A model generated the notes under the pieces. The model saw nothing but the letters and a program-made list of their open reading frames with translations. It was not told the DNA's origin and ran no database searches. A DNA stretch of 64,000 nt from JANQPX01 sp041398025. GTDB lineage: Bacteria > Pseudomonadota > Alphaproteobacteria > Geminicoccales > Geminicoccaceae. Location of the stretch: positions 1 through 64,000 of the forward strand of contig JAWKVM010000018.1 in the NCBI GenBank assembly GCA_041398025.1. The letters are read 5' to 3'. The position numbers were made by a program, and so were the translations under genes. Shown piece after piece: positions 1-8,834 of this stretch (within the stretch, counting starts at the first letter, position 1; each line of letters opens with the position of its first letter).

Positions 1-134
1 TCGCCGCCAAGCGAGGCGTCACCCAGCATCACTGGAGCTTCGGCGATATGCCGCCCCAGCCGCAGGTGGGCGAGCGGGCGATGCAGCAGATCATCGAGTT
101 CGTGCGCGAGCTGCAGGTGGCCAACGGCATCTAG
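1..134 (+). CDS. cytochrome c family protein, C-terminal end (partial)
   Basis: Only the last 43 codons are in the window (frame starts at base 3, stop TAG at 132-134). They read ...WSFGDMPPQP..., then a helix ending EFVRELQVANGI. A Met followed by Pro-rich residues and a terminal helix rich in (I/F)VRELQ is how class I cytochrome c domains end, with the Met being the sixth haem ligand. The CXXCH site lies outside the window. Periplasmic cytochromes of this kind often sit beside copper-resistance operons, which fits the copB-copA genes downstream. The next gene is on the other strand and converges with it. Confidence 0.6.
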   Translation, partial: AAKRGVTQHHWSFGDMPPQPQVGERAMQQIIEFVRELQVANGI

Positions 135-178
135 GCCAAAGTTCCAGGGACAGATTGCTTCGTCTCGTGACTGCTGCA

Positions 179-1447
179 TCAGCTTGCCAATTGATGGGCG
201 CTTGAAATCCGATCTGCCGGGGTAGGCGCCGGCCGGTCCGACTTTGCATGACCCGCAGATCGACCGTCTTCCGGCTGCATCATCAAGAAGCGTCGGATCT
301 CCTCGTATCTGACACGCACGTCCTCCGTGATCTGGTAATAGCCAAACAATTCCTTCAGAGGCGGCGTAAAATCCTTGTGGGCGGCGATGACCGCGACCAG
401 AGCACCGAAAGTCAACCGCTCCTGGATGACCAGATAACCGCCAATCGCATAAAAGAAAAATGGCGTCATATGGGAAATGAAATTGTTCAAGCTCTTCATA
501 AAGAATTTGCGCCGATGAATATCGAAGCGAATTTTCTTGATTCGTTGCAAGGTGTCGATGATCGGTTCTTCTTCAAGATCGGGAGAGGGATCCGGCTGAA
601 CGATCAGCCCACCGAGAACGCGCACTTCCTTGGCGCGGCGGCGTGCGAGGCGGTTGATCCGCCGCTGCAGGCGCGGAACGATCGCCAGCTGCACGGGCAG
701 CAGCAGAATGGCGGCGCTCCCCAGAATGGGATCCTGGATCATCATGAACAGGAGAATCGTCAGGAACGTGCCGCCTTCGAGGACCGGCACGGCGAGCGCC
801 TGTCCGGCAAAGCCGCCGACCGGCTCGACCTCCTGGACCACCACCGGAATGAGCGCGGGTCCGTCGCCTCGCGATGCGTCGCTGCGCCAGCTGCGGTAGA
901 GCTGAAGGCGCATGCGACAGATCAGGCTCTCCGCCACGCGGCCTTTATAGACATTGATCCAGTATTTCATGCCGCAACTGAGACTGAGCATGAACAGAAA
1001 CAAGGAGCACAGAAGAAAGAGATAGCCGATCTGCGAAAGAGCGACGCCAAAGACATCGATCGGAAACTGCTCGGCATTGATGGCGTCGTTGATGATCTTC
1101 TTCGGCAGTTCCAGCGTCGCGTAGAGAATGGGCATGGAGAGCAGCGCGATCGCAACGATCAGCATCTGATCCCTTCCGGTGTGGCGAAAGACGTAGCGGA
1201 AGACCCCGGTGATCAGGCCCTGGGCCGACAAGCCAGGGTGATCCTGCAAGGCCGATGAAACCGAGGGCCGGCGCCCGCGCCACTGCCGAAGCAAGCTGAG
1301 CGACCAGTAGAGGATCAGCAGTGCGAAGCCAAACGGAACGACCAGCACGATCAGATGCATGAATTGATGGACCCACCAGATGTCGAAAGTGAAGATCCTG
1401 GCGATGATCAAATGCATGAGATCATGTCCCGCATTGACTAGGTTCAT
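179..1447 (-). CDS. ABC transporter transmembrane-domain protein lacking a nucleotide-binding domain
   Basis: A membrane protein of about 422 residues. After two N-terminal hydrophobic segments it has the core of an ABC exporter membrane domain: paired TM helices, a cytoplasmic Arg-rich coupling stretch, then FFYAIGGYLVIQERLTFG-like TM5/6 and an EEIRRFL end, where a half-transporter normally runs into its ATPase. Here the protein stops about 30 residues later, with no Walker A, signature or Walker B and no ATPase gene nearby. The frame is open to a TTG at 1504; I prefer the ATG at 1447, although neither start has a good ribosome site. It may pair with an ATPase encoded elsewhere. Substrate unknown. 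Confidence 0.6.
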   Translation of the reverse strand: MNLVNAGHDLMHLIIARIFTFDIWWVHQFMHLIVLVVPFGFALLILYWSLSLLRQWRGRRPSVSSALQDHPGLSAQGLITGVFRYVFRHTGRDQMLIVAIALLSMPILYATLELPKKIINDAINAEQFPIDVFGVALSQIGYLFLLCSLFLFMLSLSCGMKYWINVYKGRVAESLICRMRLQLYRSWRSDASRGDGPALIPVVVQEVEPVGGFAGQALAVPVLEGGTFLTILLFMMIQDPILGSAAILLLPVQLAIVPRLQRRINRLARRRAKEVRVLGGLIVQPDPSPDLEEEPIIDTLQRIKKIRFDIHRRKFFMKSLNNFISHMTPFFFYAIGGYLVIQERLTFGALVAVIAAHKDFTPPLKELFGYYQITEDVRVRYEEIRRFLMMQPEDGRSAGHAKSDRPAPTPADRISSAHQLAS

Positions 1448-1566
1448 CGGTCTCGGCGCCCCGAGGCCAGCCACCTCGAAGTGGAAAAAAGCGATAAAAC
1501 ACAACCAATAGCTAAATCCCGCAGCTTACGTTTCTCTAGCAAAGCCATCCTGAGTTGATCTCCCTG

Positions 1567-1608
1567 GCGACAACGTTCGCCCGCGTCACGAGCGGCGAAC
1601 GTTGTCGC
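1567..1608. terminator. 15-bp perfect inverted repeat downstream of copB
   Basis: Bases 1567-1581 are the exact reverse complement of 1594-1608, with a 12-base loop. The repeat lies 44 bases past the copB stop, between the copper operon and the ABC-type gene. The stem is strong enough to stop or protect a transcript, but no U-tract follows on either strand, so it may be a processing or mRNA-stabilising hairpin rather than a standard intrinsic terminator. No gene is seen between 1505 and 1651. Confidence 0.5.
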
Positions 1609-1651
1609 GATGGGTTAGAATTTCAGAGCCACGAACACGACGTCTGCCGTC

Positions 1652-2392
1652 TCAGAACCAGAACCGGATGCCGGCGACGCCGGCGAAGCTGTCGACGTCT
1701 TCGCCCTCATCTCTGAGCTCGTCGGCCGCATCACCGAGAGCCCGTTCCCAGTTCACGCCGACATAGGGCGCGATCTCGCGGACGATTTCGTAGCGCAAGC
1801 GCAGTCCAAGCTCGACATCATCGAAGGCGAAGCCCAGACCGCTGCCGCCGACTTCCTCGAAGTTCAGGTTGGTTTCCAGTGACGGCTGAAGCACCAGCTT
1901 CTGCGTGACGAGGATCTCGTATTCGGCCTCGAACCGACCGGTGACATCGGCGTCTTCGCTGATGAAAAGCGCCGTGTCGACCTCGTAGGAATAGGGCGCC
2001 AGACCCTGCAGGCCGATCACGCCAAACCATTCGCCCTCGGGCTCGAAGTCATGGCGGCCGCCGACGACCACATCGAAGAAGTCCGAGATCTGGCGGCTGT
2101 AGAGCGCCTGGACCTCGGCCTCCTCCAGTTCGTCCTCGTCGAGAACGAGTTCGCCCTCGCTCTTCAGCGCGAGCTTGTTGATGTCTCCGCCGATCCAGGC
2201 CTGGGCGTCCCAGTTAAAGGTCTCCTGATCACTGTCGGCATAGCGATATTCCGCCTCTTCCACCTGAAACTGGCTGAAAATCGACGGGGCGTCGGCGGCG
2301 GCCGCGGGGAGGCCGAAGGTGGTCGACGCCAGAGCGCCAACCACCAGTCCCGCCGGATGAACGAACGATCTTCCAAGCTCGATCCGCATCAT
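1652..2392 (-). CDS. copB: copper resistance protein B (outer membrane)
   Basis: A protein of 246 residues with a signal sequence (hydrophobic stretch ending in ALAST...AAAA), followed by the CopB family pattern: EAEYRYA-like start, WDAQAWIGGD, alternating beta-strand repeats with VGGRHDFEP and ending in an aromatic residue (RFWF), as outer-membrane barrels do. CopB proteins sit in the outer membrane and help sequester or export periplasmic copper. It begins 3 bases after the copA stop and so is co-translated with it. It lacks the long Met/His-rich N-terminal tract of Pseudomonas CopB; the Met-rich sequence in this operon is in CopA and the cupredoxin. Confidence 0.88.
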   Translation of the reverse strand: MMRIELGRSFVHPAGLVVGALASTTFGLPAAAADAPSIFSQFQVEEAEYRYADSDQETFNWDAQAWIGGDINKLALKSEGELVLDEDELEEAEVQALYSRQISDFFDVVVGGRHDFEPEGEWFGVIGLQGLAPYSYEVDTALFISEDADVTGRFEAEYEILVTQKLVLQPSLETNLNFEEVGGSGLGFAFDDVELGLRLRYEIVREIAPYVGVNWERALGDAADELRDEGEDVDSFAGVAGIRFWF

Positions 2393-2395
2393 CCG

Positions 2396-4156
2396 TCATT
2401 CCGCCAGGCTGCTGAGCTCTGTGCCTTTCGGCTCGACGATGAAGCGCGTCATCATGCCGGACGCCATGTGGTAGACGAGATGGCAATGGAACGGCCACTC
2501 GCCAACCTCATCGGCGGTGAGCACGGCGGTCACGGTCTGGCCCGGCGGCACCATGATCACGTGCTTTCTCGGCTTTCGTTCGGTTTCGCCGTTTTCCAGC
2601 TCCATGAACATGCCGTGCAGGTGCATGGGGTGCGCCATCATGGTGTCGTTGATGAAGCGCAGCCGGACCCGGTCGCCTTCGGTGACGCGAAAGACCTCTT
2701 CGTTGCCGAACTTCCGGCCGTTCAGCGTCCAGACATAGCGCTCCATGATGCCGGTCAGGTTCACCGCGATCTCCTGCGTCGGCTCACGCAGGTCACCGCT
2801 TGGCTTCAGCGCCTTGAGATCGGCATAAGTCAGTTGCCTGGCGCCCGGGGGCGTGCCGGCCTGCTCCCATCCCACGGGTTGCGTGTCGACCGCCTGCGGC
2901 GCTGCATCCGCCATGCCGGCCATGCTGCCGTGATCCATGTCGGACATGCTGCTCTGACCCATGCCGGCCATGCCGCTATGATCCATGCCTGACATACTCC
3001 CCCCATCCATGCCGGCCATGCTGCCATGATCCATGCCGCCCATCTGGCTCGCCGGCATGTCGGACATGGCGAGAGTCGCCCGCGGACGCTGCGGCGGGAT
3101 CGGGCCGACCATGCCTTCATGGGGAGCCAGCGTCGCCCGCGCATAGCCCGACCGATCGAGAGGCTCGGCCATCAGCGTATACGCCTTGGCCTCGGTCGGA
3201 CGTACGATCACATCGTAGGTCTCACCGACGCCGAAGCGGAACTCATCGGCTTTGGTCGGCACGACATATTGGCCATCCGCCGCGACCACCGTCATCGGCA
3301 AGCCAGGGATGGCGACATCGAAGAAGCTCATCGCCGAGGCGTTGATGATCCGAAGCCGCACTCGCTCGCCGGGCTCGAACAGGCCGGTCCAGTTGTCCTT
3401 CGGCCCCTTGCCGTTCACCAGAAAATCGTAGCCGGTGACATCGGCGAGGTCGGTCGGGTCCATGCGCATCTCCGACCAGTCGAGACGATCCTGAACCGTC
3501 GCGCCGAAGCCGTTACGGCCGACGTCGCGGAAGAAGTCGACCAGCGTGCGCCGGCCCTTGTTGTAGTATTCCGGGCTCGCCTTGAGATTGCCGAGAATGC
3601 TGACCGGCGCCTCGCTGGTGTGATCGGAGAGCACCACGACGTAGTCGCGATCGGCCCGGACCGGCTCTCGATCCTTCGGATCGATGATGATCGCGCCGTA
3701 CATGCCGAGCTGTTCCTGCATGGCGGAATGGCTGTGGTACCAGTAGGTGCCGGACTGGCGGAGCTGAAACAGATAGGTGTAGGTGTCGCCCGGCTGGATG
3801 GCCTCATAGCCATTGAAGCCCGGAGCGCCATCCATGACGCCCTCGATCAGGAGCCCATGCCAATGGATGGATGTTGGCTCGTCCAGCCGGTTGGTCACCC
3901 TGATCAGGACCTCATCGCCCTCCCGCCAGCGGAGCACGGGCGCGGGCACGGAGCCGCCTATGGCGAGTGCAGGGCTGCTCCTGCCGTCGATCGTGATCCG
4001 CTGCGGCTCGACGGCGAGCTCAAGTTCCTGGTTGACGTTGGCGAACAGCTTTCGACCAGGAAATACGGTCACCAGGCCTGCGGCGCCGGCAAGCTTCAGG
4101 GCGCCGCGGCGCGTCATGGAAGCGCCCGGCAACATCTCCGTCTTGATGCTTTTCAT
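2396..4156 (-). CDS. copA: multicopper oxidase CopA
   Basis: 586 residues. The N-terminus carries a twin-arginine signal (TRRGALKLAGAAGLV), so export is probably by Tat after copper loading. All four copper motifs are canonical: HWHG (~98), WYHSH, HPMHLHGM and HCHLVYHMASGMM (~556), giving a type 1 site and a full trinuclear cluster. Between them (~368-414) is a tract of GMDHGSMAG-like repeats typical of CopA/PcoA, thought to bind Cu(I). The expected role is periplasmic Cu(I) oxidation and binding. It lies 3 bases after the cupredoxin gene and 3 before copB, so the three form one operon. Do not confuse it with the P-type ATPase also called CopA. Confidence 0.93.
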   Translation of the reverse strand: MKSIKTEMLPGASMTRRGALKLAGAAGLVTVFPGRKLFANVNQELELAVEPQRITIDGRSSPALAIGGSVPAPVLRWREGDEVLIRVTNRLDEPTSIHWHGLLIEGVMDGAPGFNGYEAIQPGDTYTYLFQLRQSGTYWYHSHSAMQEQLGMYGAIIIDPKDREPVRADRDYVVVLSDHTSEAPVSILGNLKASPEYYNKGRRTLVDFFRDVGRNGFGATVQDRLDWSEMRMDPTDLADVTGYDFLVNGKGPKDNWTGLFEPGERVRLRIINASAMSFFDVAIPGLPMTVVAADGQYVVPTKADEFRFGVGETYDVIVRPTEAKAYTLMAEPLDRSGYARATLAPHEGMVGPIPPQRPRATLAMSDMPASQMGGMDHGSMAGMDGGSMSGMDHSGMAGMGQSSMSDMDHGSMAGMADAAPQAVDTQPVGWEQAGTPPGARQLTYADLKALKPSGDLREPTQEIAVNLTGIMERYVWTLNGRKFGNEEVFRVTEGDRVRLRFINDTMMAHPMHLHGMFMELENGETERKPRKHVIMVPPGQTVTAVLTADEVGEWPFHCHLVYHMASGMMTRFIVEPKGTELSSLAE

Positions 4157-4159
4157 GGT

Positions 4160-4753
4160 TCAGTCCTCGATCTTGAGGTTGCCCATCATGCCGCTGTCGT
4201 AGCGGCCGGGCAGATTGCAGGCGAACTCGAGTTCCGTGTCCTGGCTGAAGGTCCAGGTAAGCTCCTTGGTCTCGCCCGGCTCGACCAGCACGCGATTGGG
4301 ATGGCCTTCGAGCGAGGCCATCATCTCGTCCATGTCCATGCCGCTCATGGCGCTGTGGTCCATGTTCGCCATGTCGCGCATCATGCCGGTCTCGGTCAGC
4401 ATGCCGTGCTCCATCATCATCGCCATCTCGGGCTGCATCTCGGCATGCATGGCGGCGGTGCCGATGTTGAATTCGTGCAGCAGGCCGCCTTCGTTCTTGA
4501 CGACGAAGCGCACCGTGGCGCCGGCCGGCACGGTAATGCTTTCCGGCTCGAAATAGTTGTCGTTCATGACCACCTCGATGGTCTCGGTCGCAGTCGCCGG
4601 ATCGCCCGGCTCGCCGATCTCCGGATGCATCATCTGATGGTCCATGCCGTCTCCGTGGCCGCCCTCATTGCTGCCGGCCGCCAAGGAGGGCGAGGCTGCA
4701 ATCGTCAGCGAGAGGATCGATGCGAATGACATGAGTCTGGTCTTCAGGATCAT
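4160..4753 (-). CDS. Met-rich cupredoxin-like periplasmic protein
   Basis: The ATG at 4753 is preceded by AAGGAGC at good spacing, giving 197 residues; an upstream ATG at 4843 has no such site. A signal peptide ends near ...SPSLAAG. A plastocyanin fold follows (VPAGATVRFVVKNEG, LLHEFNIGT, then a C-terminal ACNLPGRYDSGMMGN). A Met/His-rich insert (MHAEMQPEMAMMMEHGM and on) sits between strands. Cupredoxins of copper operons usually have Cys, then PGH, then Met as copper ligands; here PGH reads PGR (codon CGC), so one type 1 ligand appears lost. First gene of the cupredoxin-copA-copB operon; probably a copper carrier or sink. Confidence 0.8.
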   Translation of the reverse strand: MILKTRLMSFASILSLTIAASPSLAAGSNEGGHGDGMDHQMMHPEIGEPGDPATATETIEVVMNDNYFEPESITVPAGATVRFVVKNEGGLLHEFNIGTAAMHAEMQPEMAMMMEHGMLTETGMMRDMANMDHSAMSGMDMDEMMASLEGHPNRVLVEPGETKELTWTFSQDTELEFACNLPGRYDSGMMGNLKIED

Positions 4754-5028
4754 TTCCGGTGCTCCTTGCACACGAAAGGGGACGAATGCCGACGTCAGGT
4801 CTGGCATGAGGCATCCAAGCATCGCACGCGCGCAGAAGGACAAGGCCGTGCCGTGCAGAAGGTGGACCTGCGTGATCAGACAGATGGTCGGATAAGCTGA
4901 ACGCTGGAGAGATCGCTTCGGCCGGCCGGTGTCGACGCTGACTAGATGGCTACGCCCTTCAAAGGCGTGCGTAGGCGCCGTGACGAGCGGATCAGCCGCC
5001 CGTTAGCTCCGACGAAGCCAGCCGGCGG

Positions 5029-5358
5029 TTACGCTCGCGGGGGCGGTGAAGACGGAGGGAATGCCCGGGAATGATAGATCAGGGACAGCGTCGACACCTG
5101 GCCGCGATCGGTATCGGTGTACGCGATCCCTTGGATCATGGCTGTCGCCGCAGGACTGCACGTTGCGTGCGTCCAGCAATTGGTCCCGTGCTCGCCATGC
5201 TGGCTGCCACCATGCTCGCTTGGCTCGGCATCGGGGAGTGCGGTGTGATCGAGGTGCGACATTTCGATGGCACTGTCAGTCGCGTCGGCATGCTGAGCCA
5301 GGACCTGGTACCCGACCAAGCCTGCCCACAGCAGAAAAAGACATGCCAACACACGCAT
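5029..5358 (-). CDS. small exported His-rich protein of the copper cluster, unknown family
   Basis: From ATG 5358 (GAGGG ten bases upstream) the product is about 109 residues; the frame is open to an ATG at 5427. A single hydrophobic segment (ACLFLLWAGLVGY) forms a signal or anchor, followed by a His-rich stretch (HLDHTALP, EHGGSQHGEHG) and two Cys (NCWTHATCSP). Small exported proteins with His and paired Cys are common beside copper resistance genes and may bind metal, but I do not recognise a named family. Between this gene and the cupredoxin operon (4754-5028) I see no gene. Confidence 0.5.
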   Translation of the reverse strand: MRVLACLFLLWAGLVGYQVLAQHADATDSAIEMSHLDHTALPDAEPSEHGGSQHGEHGTNCWTHATCSPAATAMIQGIAYTDTDRGQVSTLSLIYHSRAFPPSSPPPRA

Positions 5359-5671
5359 CAACGCTAAACCCTCAGGTAAAGTTACACGCCGTAAAATCTC
5401 GGGTATCACTATCATAAAGTCAAGCATCCAGATGTTAATAAAACTTTAAGAGCATCAATCCTTCGTGATGTATCATTTTGTTCTGACATCATTTTCACCG
5501 CTGGTCCGCTAGAAGCTCAGAAAGGCTGGCATCTGGAACATGCTGCTCGTTGGTTCAATAACCTGAGGTTTTGCTTCGACGTTGCGCTACCTCTTTAAAG
5601 GCGGGGCTTGATCCTCGCGATGCGCGGCAGCAAACCACCGTCGCGGGAAACAGGGCCTTTGACTTGGACAG

Positions 5672-6097
5672 TCAGTTTGGCTTCAAGTTTCTCCTCGCCT
5701 GAACGTCTTCGCCGCCTGCAAGATCGGCAAGGATCGGACATTCAGGACGATCGTCGCCGTGACATCTTTCAATCAAGTGCTGCAGCGTAGCTTGCATGTC
5801 GCGAAGCTCTTCGATCTTGCGCTTGATGTCACCGATTCGACGCCGCGCCAGCGCCTTGACGTCCGCGCTGGCTCGGCTGCGATCGCGATAAAGATCGAGC
5901 AGCTCCCGGCATTCCTCGACGGTAAAGCCCAGAGAGCGTGATCGCTGGACGAATTTCAGCAGGTGCAGATCCTGCTCGTCATAGTCGCGATAGCCGTTCT
6001 CGCGTCGACCGCTGGCTTCGACCAGGCCGATATCCTCGTAATAACGGATCGTCTTCGCCGGAAGGCCGCTCCTAGCAGCCGCCTCTCCGATATGCAT
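5672..6097 (-). CDS. cueR: Cu(I)-responsive MerR-family regulator
   Basis: 141 residues with the MerR winged helix (MHIGEAAARSGLPAKTIRYYE), dimerisation helix, and the metal loop Cys112-HGDDRPE-Cys120. The numbering of both Cys matches E. coli CueR, and Ser77 is present, the residue that marks monovalent-metal (Cu+, Ag+, Au+) sensors as opposed to the Cys of Zn/Cd/Pb sensors. It lies 85 bases after a small membrane-protein gene on the same strand; both should be read from the CueR-type promoter at 6510-6540, giving autoregulation. The likely second target is the Cu+-ATPase promoter at 12748-12778. Confidence 0.93.
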   Translation of the reverse strand: MHIGEAAARSGLPAKTIRYYEDIGLVEASGRRENGYRDYDEQDLHLLKFVQRSRSLGFTVEECRELLDLYRDRSRASADVKALARRRIGDIKRKIEELRDMQATLQHLIERCHGDDRPECPILADLAGGEDVQARRNLKPN

Positions 6098-6182
6098 CGC
6101 GATACCTCCGCCTGGCAGTCGACGTCATGGGCTGAAGAACAACGTGATTCGCAAGGATGCCACCGAGCAGCCGTTCGACGGT

Positions 6183-6479
6183 CTATCCTGTAACATCACT
6201 ATCGTCGCGGTCAGTGGGGTCTGTCTTGCTCGGATCTGCTTTCCCCTTGTGATGCATACAAAGGCCAAGCGCGCACATGGCGGCGCAGGGCAAAATAGAG
6301 AGGATGAGAGGGGCAACGCCGAGCGATACCAGCCATCCCCAATTCAGCCAAAGACCGAAACCGACGAGAGCGATCGCCGAAAAGACCAAGCCGCGCCGTC
6401 CGCCCAGCCAGTAGCGGAGCGCATCAATCCAGTCGCGCATTAAGGATGATTCAGCTTGAGGCGAACGCGAAACCGGCAT
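6183..6479 (-). CDS. small membrane protein in the cueR operon
   Basis: 98 residues. ATG at 6479 with AGGGGAG seven bases upstream. Two closely spaced hydrophobic helices (GLVFSAIALVGFGLWLNWGW and LVSLGVAPLILSILPCAAMC) lead to a CALGLCMHHKGK segment with three Cys and two His at the membrane edge, then an acidic tail. Placement directly under the CueR-type promoter and just ahead of cueR makes a copper-related role likely. The Cys/His cluster could bind Cu(I), but that is inference; I do not recognise a named family. Confidence 0.7.
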   Translation of the reverse strand: MPVSRSPQAESSLMRDWIDALRYWLGGRRGLVFSAIALVGFGLWLNWGWLVSLGVAPLILSILPCAAMCALGLCMHHKGKADPSKTDPTDRDDSDVTG

Positions 6480-6509
6480 CGACTGGCTCCCCTATCGAAT
6501 ATGTGAGCA

Positions 6510-6540
6510 ATCATGCCCCTTCCACTAACTGGAAGGTCAA
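6510..6540 (-). promoter_or_regulatory. CueR-type promoter and operator for the small membrane gene and cueR
   Basis: On the minus strand: -35 TTGACC (6535-6540), a 19-base spacer, and -10 CATGAT (6510-6515). Inside is a perfect dyad, CCTTCCA (6518-6524), five bases, TGGAAGG (6530-6536). A 19-base spacer with a central dyad is the signature of MerR-controlled promoters, and the TTGACCTTCC start matches known CueR sites. Transcription runs left into 6479-6183 and on to cueR. Confidence 0.88.
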
Positions 6541-6580
6541 ACCTTTTTTTGATCGGCGGGTGGCGTCTCAGCTTCGATCT

Positions 6581-6967
6581 TCAGGTCGTGGAGCGACACC
6601 AGACGACCCAGATCAGCAGTCCGACCGTTGCAACCCAGACGGTGACGACGGCTGCCGCCGCCAATCGGCTCGCGGACTCGTCCCCACCAGCAATCACGCC
6701 CGCACGATGTTCAGCCATGACCTCCGGCGGGATCAGCTTTATGGCGATCATGATGCCAAGGGGAAGAACCAGGAGATCATCCAGAAGGCCCAGGATCGGG
6801 ATGAAGTCGGGTATCAGGTCGATTGGACTGAGGGCATAGGCGGCGATTGCGGCTGCAACCGCCTTGGCGTACCAAGGGGTGCGCGGATCGCGCGCCGCGA
6901 AGTAAAGCGCCGCGACGTCGCGTTTGATAAGCCTTGCCCGACTCTTCAATGAGGAGAGCCACCTCAT
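6581..6967 (-). CDS. DUF1232 (YkvA-type) membrane protein
   Basis: 128 residues. The core WYAKAVAAAIAAYALSPIDLIPDFIPILG, followed by LDDLLVLPLGI, is the hallmark of the DUF1232/YkvA family: a hydrophobic helix, SPIDLIPD, then a second helix. A third hydrophobic segment closes the protein. The function of the family is unknown. The gene precedes the CueR-type promoter by about 40 bases and is read in the same direction, so it could also be expressed by read-through from further right. Members recur next to metal and stress genes, which is only suggestive. Confidence 0.85.
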   Translation of the reverse strand: MRWLSSLKSRARLIKRDVAALYFAARDPRTPWYAKAVAAAIAAYALSPIDLIPDFIPILGLLDDLLVLPLGIMIAIKLIPPEVMAEHRAGVIAGGDESASRLAAAAVVTVWVATVGLLIWVVWCRSTT

Positions 6968-7070
6968 CCTGTTCCCCTTTCGATTCGGTGCATTGCAGAC
7001 CAGACGCGACCGCTCGGCGTAACGGCCGACTGGATGCGCTGGCTGCTACGCCAACTTCGGCCCTTCCGTT

Positions 7071-8402
7071 TCAGCTTTTGCTCTCCGCCAGCCAGCGCTT
7101 CAGAAACATCCGCTCATAGGCGAACACCAGAGCGATGCCGCCGGCTGCGATCCAGAGGATCGCGGGGTCGGAGCGCCATTTGATCAAGGCAAAAGCCGCC
7201 AGGACGACAGCATCCAGAGCGAGCGCAGTCAGGAGGATCGATCCCCTTGCCCCGATTTCATGCCGAAGCCTGCGCCAGATGCCCCAATGTACCAGCATAT
7301 CCATCACGAGGTAGAAGAAAGCGCCGAGCGAAGCGATCCGCGAGAGGTCGAAGAGGACCGTGAGGGCGCCTGCGATGACGACCGTGTAGACCAGGGTGTG
7401 CGACTGAATTGTGCCCGACATGCCGAAATGGCTGTGCGGGATCATCTCCATGTCGGTCAGCATCGCCAGCATCCGCGACACGGCGAAGACGCTGGCGATC
7501 AGACCGGAGGCGGTCGCCACCATGGCGAGCGCGATGGTCAGATAGAACCCGGCGCGGCCAAGCACCGGCCCGGCGGCTTCGGCAAGCGCGTAGTCTCGGG
7601 ACGCCTCGATGCGGTCAAGCGGCAGGCTGACGCCCACGGCGATAGCGACGAGGATGTAGACCAGCGCGCAGATGGCGATCGAGATCATGATCGTCCGACC
7701 GACATTCCGATTGGGATCGATGATTTCCGCGCCGCTGTTGGTGATCGTCGTAAACCCTTTGAAGGCCAGGATCGACAGCGCTACGGACCCAATGAACCCC
7801 AGCGGCGCCACGTCGATCGCCATGTCGGCTCCCAGGGCGCCGCTGCCCTTGACCGACCACAGCGCAGCAATGCCGAAGAGCGCAATGCCGCCGATCTTCA
7901 GCGCGGACATGAGAACGGAAAGCAGGCCGACCGAACGATTGCCAGATGCGTTGACGAGATAGGCGAAGATGATCAGCCCCACGCCGATCACCGAGACCAG
8001 CGGACCGCCTTCGATGTCGAACGGCCGAAGCGCATAGGTTGCGAAGGTGCGTGCCACCAGGCTTTCGTTGATCACCATGGACAGCGCCATCAGCAGCGAG
8101 GCCGCAGCAGCGACGGCGCCCGGCCCATAGGCCTTGGTCAGGATCATCGCGATGCCACCGGACGAAGGCCAGGCGTTTGACATCGCGATATAGGTATAGG
8201 CGCTGAAAGCCGTGACGATGGCGCCGACCAGGAAGGAAAGCGGGAACCACGGGCCGGCAAGCTCGGCGATCTGGCCGGTGAGCGCAAAAATGCCAGCCCC
8301 TATCATCACGCCGGTTCCCATGGCGACGGCGCCGGTCAGACTTATGGACCCTTTCTTCAGCCCGGAGTCCGCCTTTTGATCATGGACGTGCTCTTCGGTC
8401 AT
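7071..8402 (-). CDS. APC-family amino acid permease
   Basis: 443 residues with about 12 membrane segments. The first helix has GAVAMGTGVMIGAGIFALTG, the unwound Gly-rich motif of amino acid/polyamine/organocation transporters, and GFTTITNSGAEIIDPNRNVGRT is the conserved loop after TM6. It should be an inner-membrane symporter or exchanger for an amino acid or amine; the substrate cannot be read from sequence. Transport genes of this type often accompany sulfur and metal genes on islands. It is the last gene of a minus-strand set that begins with the metallo-hydrolase at 10166. Confidence 0.85.
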   Translation of the reverse strand: MTEEHVHDQKADSGLKKGSISLTGAVAMGTGVMIGAGIFALTGQIAELAGPWFPLSFLVGAIVTAFSAYTYIAMSNAWPSSGGIAMILTKAYGPGAVAAAASLLMALSMVINESLVARTFATYALRPFDIEGGPLVSVIGVGLIIFAYLVNASGNRSVGLLSVLMSALKIGGIALFGIAALWSVKGSGALGADMAIDVAPLGFIGSVALSILAFKGFTTITNSGAEIIDPNRNVGRTIMISIAICALVYILVAIAVGVSLPLDRIEASRDYALAEAAGPVLGRAGFYLTIALAMVATASGLIASVFAVSRMLAMLTDMEMIPHSHFGMSGTIQSHTLVYTVVIAGALTVLFDLSRIASLGAFFYLVMDMLVHWGIWRRLRHEIGARGSILLTALALDAVVLAAFALIKWRSDPAILWIAAGGIALVFAYERMFLKRWLAESKS

Positions 8403-8496
8403 TCTCTGCGCCTCTTGGTCTGAGTGAACTCCTAAAGTGCGAGCCCGGCGAGTTGCTAGCCGCGAAGGGCGCGGCCCTATGCAACGGCACCGCGAT

Positions 8497-8688
8497 CTAT
8501 TGCAGTAGCGGGCTGAGGCCGGTGTCGAATGGCCGAACTAGCGGCATGATGCCGGCATAGTCCCAGCGGTCGGAGACCTCCGTGTAGTAGTATTCCAGCC
8601 CGATAGTGGATCCGAGGCCCACCCCGAGAAACACAAGAAGAGGTCGCCCCGAGGGATCCAAGATCCAATATCGGGACCATACAGCTGC
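8497..8688 (-). pseudogene. C-terminal fragment of a small inner-membrane protein
   Basis: A 63-codon open frame without a usable ATG or GTG. It encodes RYWILDPSGRPL, a hydrophobic helix (LLVFLGVGLGSTIGL), then RWDYAGIMPL...GLSPLLQ. Trp-x-Tyr, Met-Pro and a Gly-Leu-x-Pro-Leu-Leu-Gln end are reminiscent of short multi-spanning membrane proteins of about 100 residues, of which this would be the last part. A TAG interrupts the frame just upstream. It fills most of the 432-base gap between the permease and the rhodanese, which otherwise holds no gene. Confidence 0.3.
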
Positions 8689-8834
8689 CTACGCAGCCCA
8701 AAAGGACGTCAGAGCGATGCCCACATCGCCGATGCTCGCTTCGGTGCGGACGACGATGCCCTGCCCATGCCTCATCTCGGCCATACCGGCGAAGCTGATC
8801 GTCTCGCTGATCCTAATATTGAGACCGGTGCTTC

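Noticed and set aside
3026..4729. A 567-codon frame antisense to copA and the cupredoxin gene
   Set aside because: The opposite strand carries the canonical copper motifs; the antisense product is His-rich only because Met-rich repeats read backwards give His codons.
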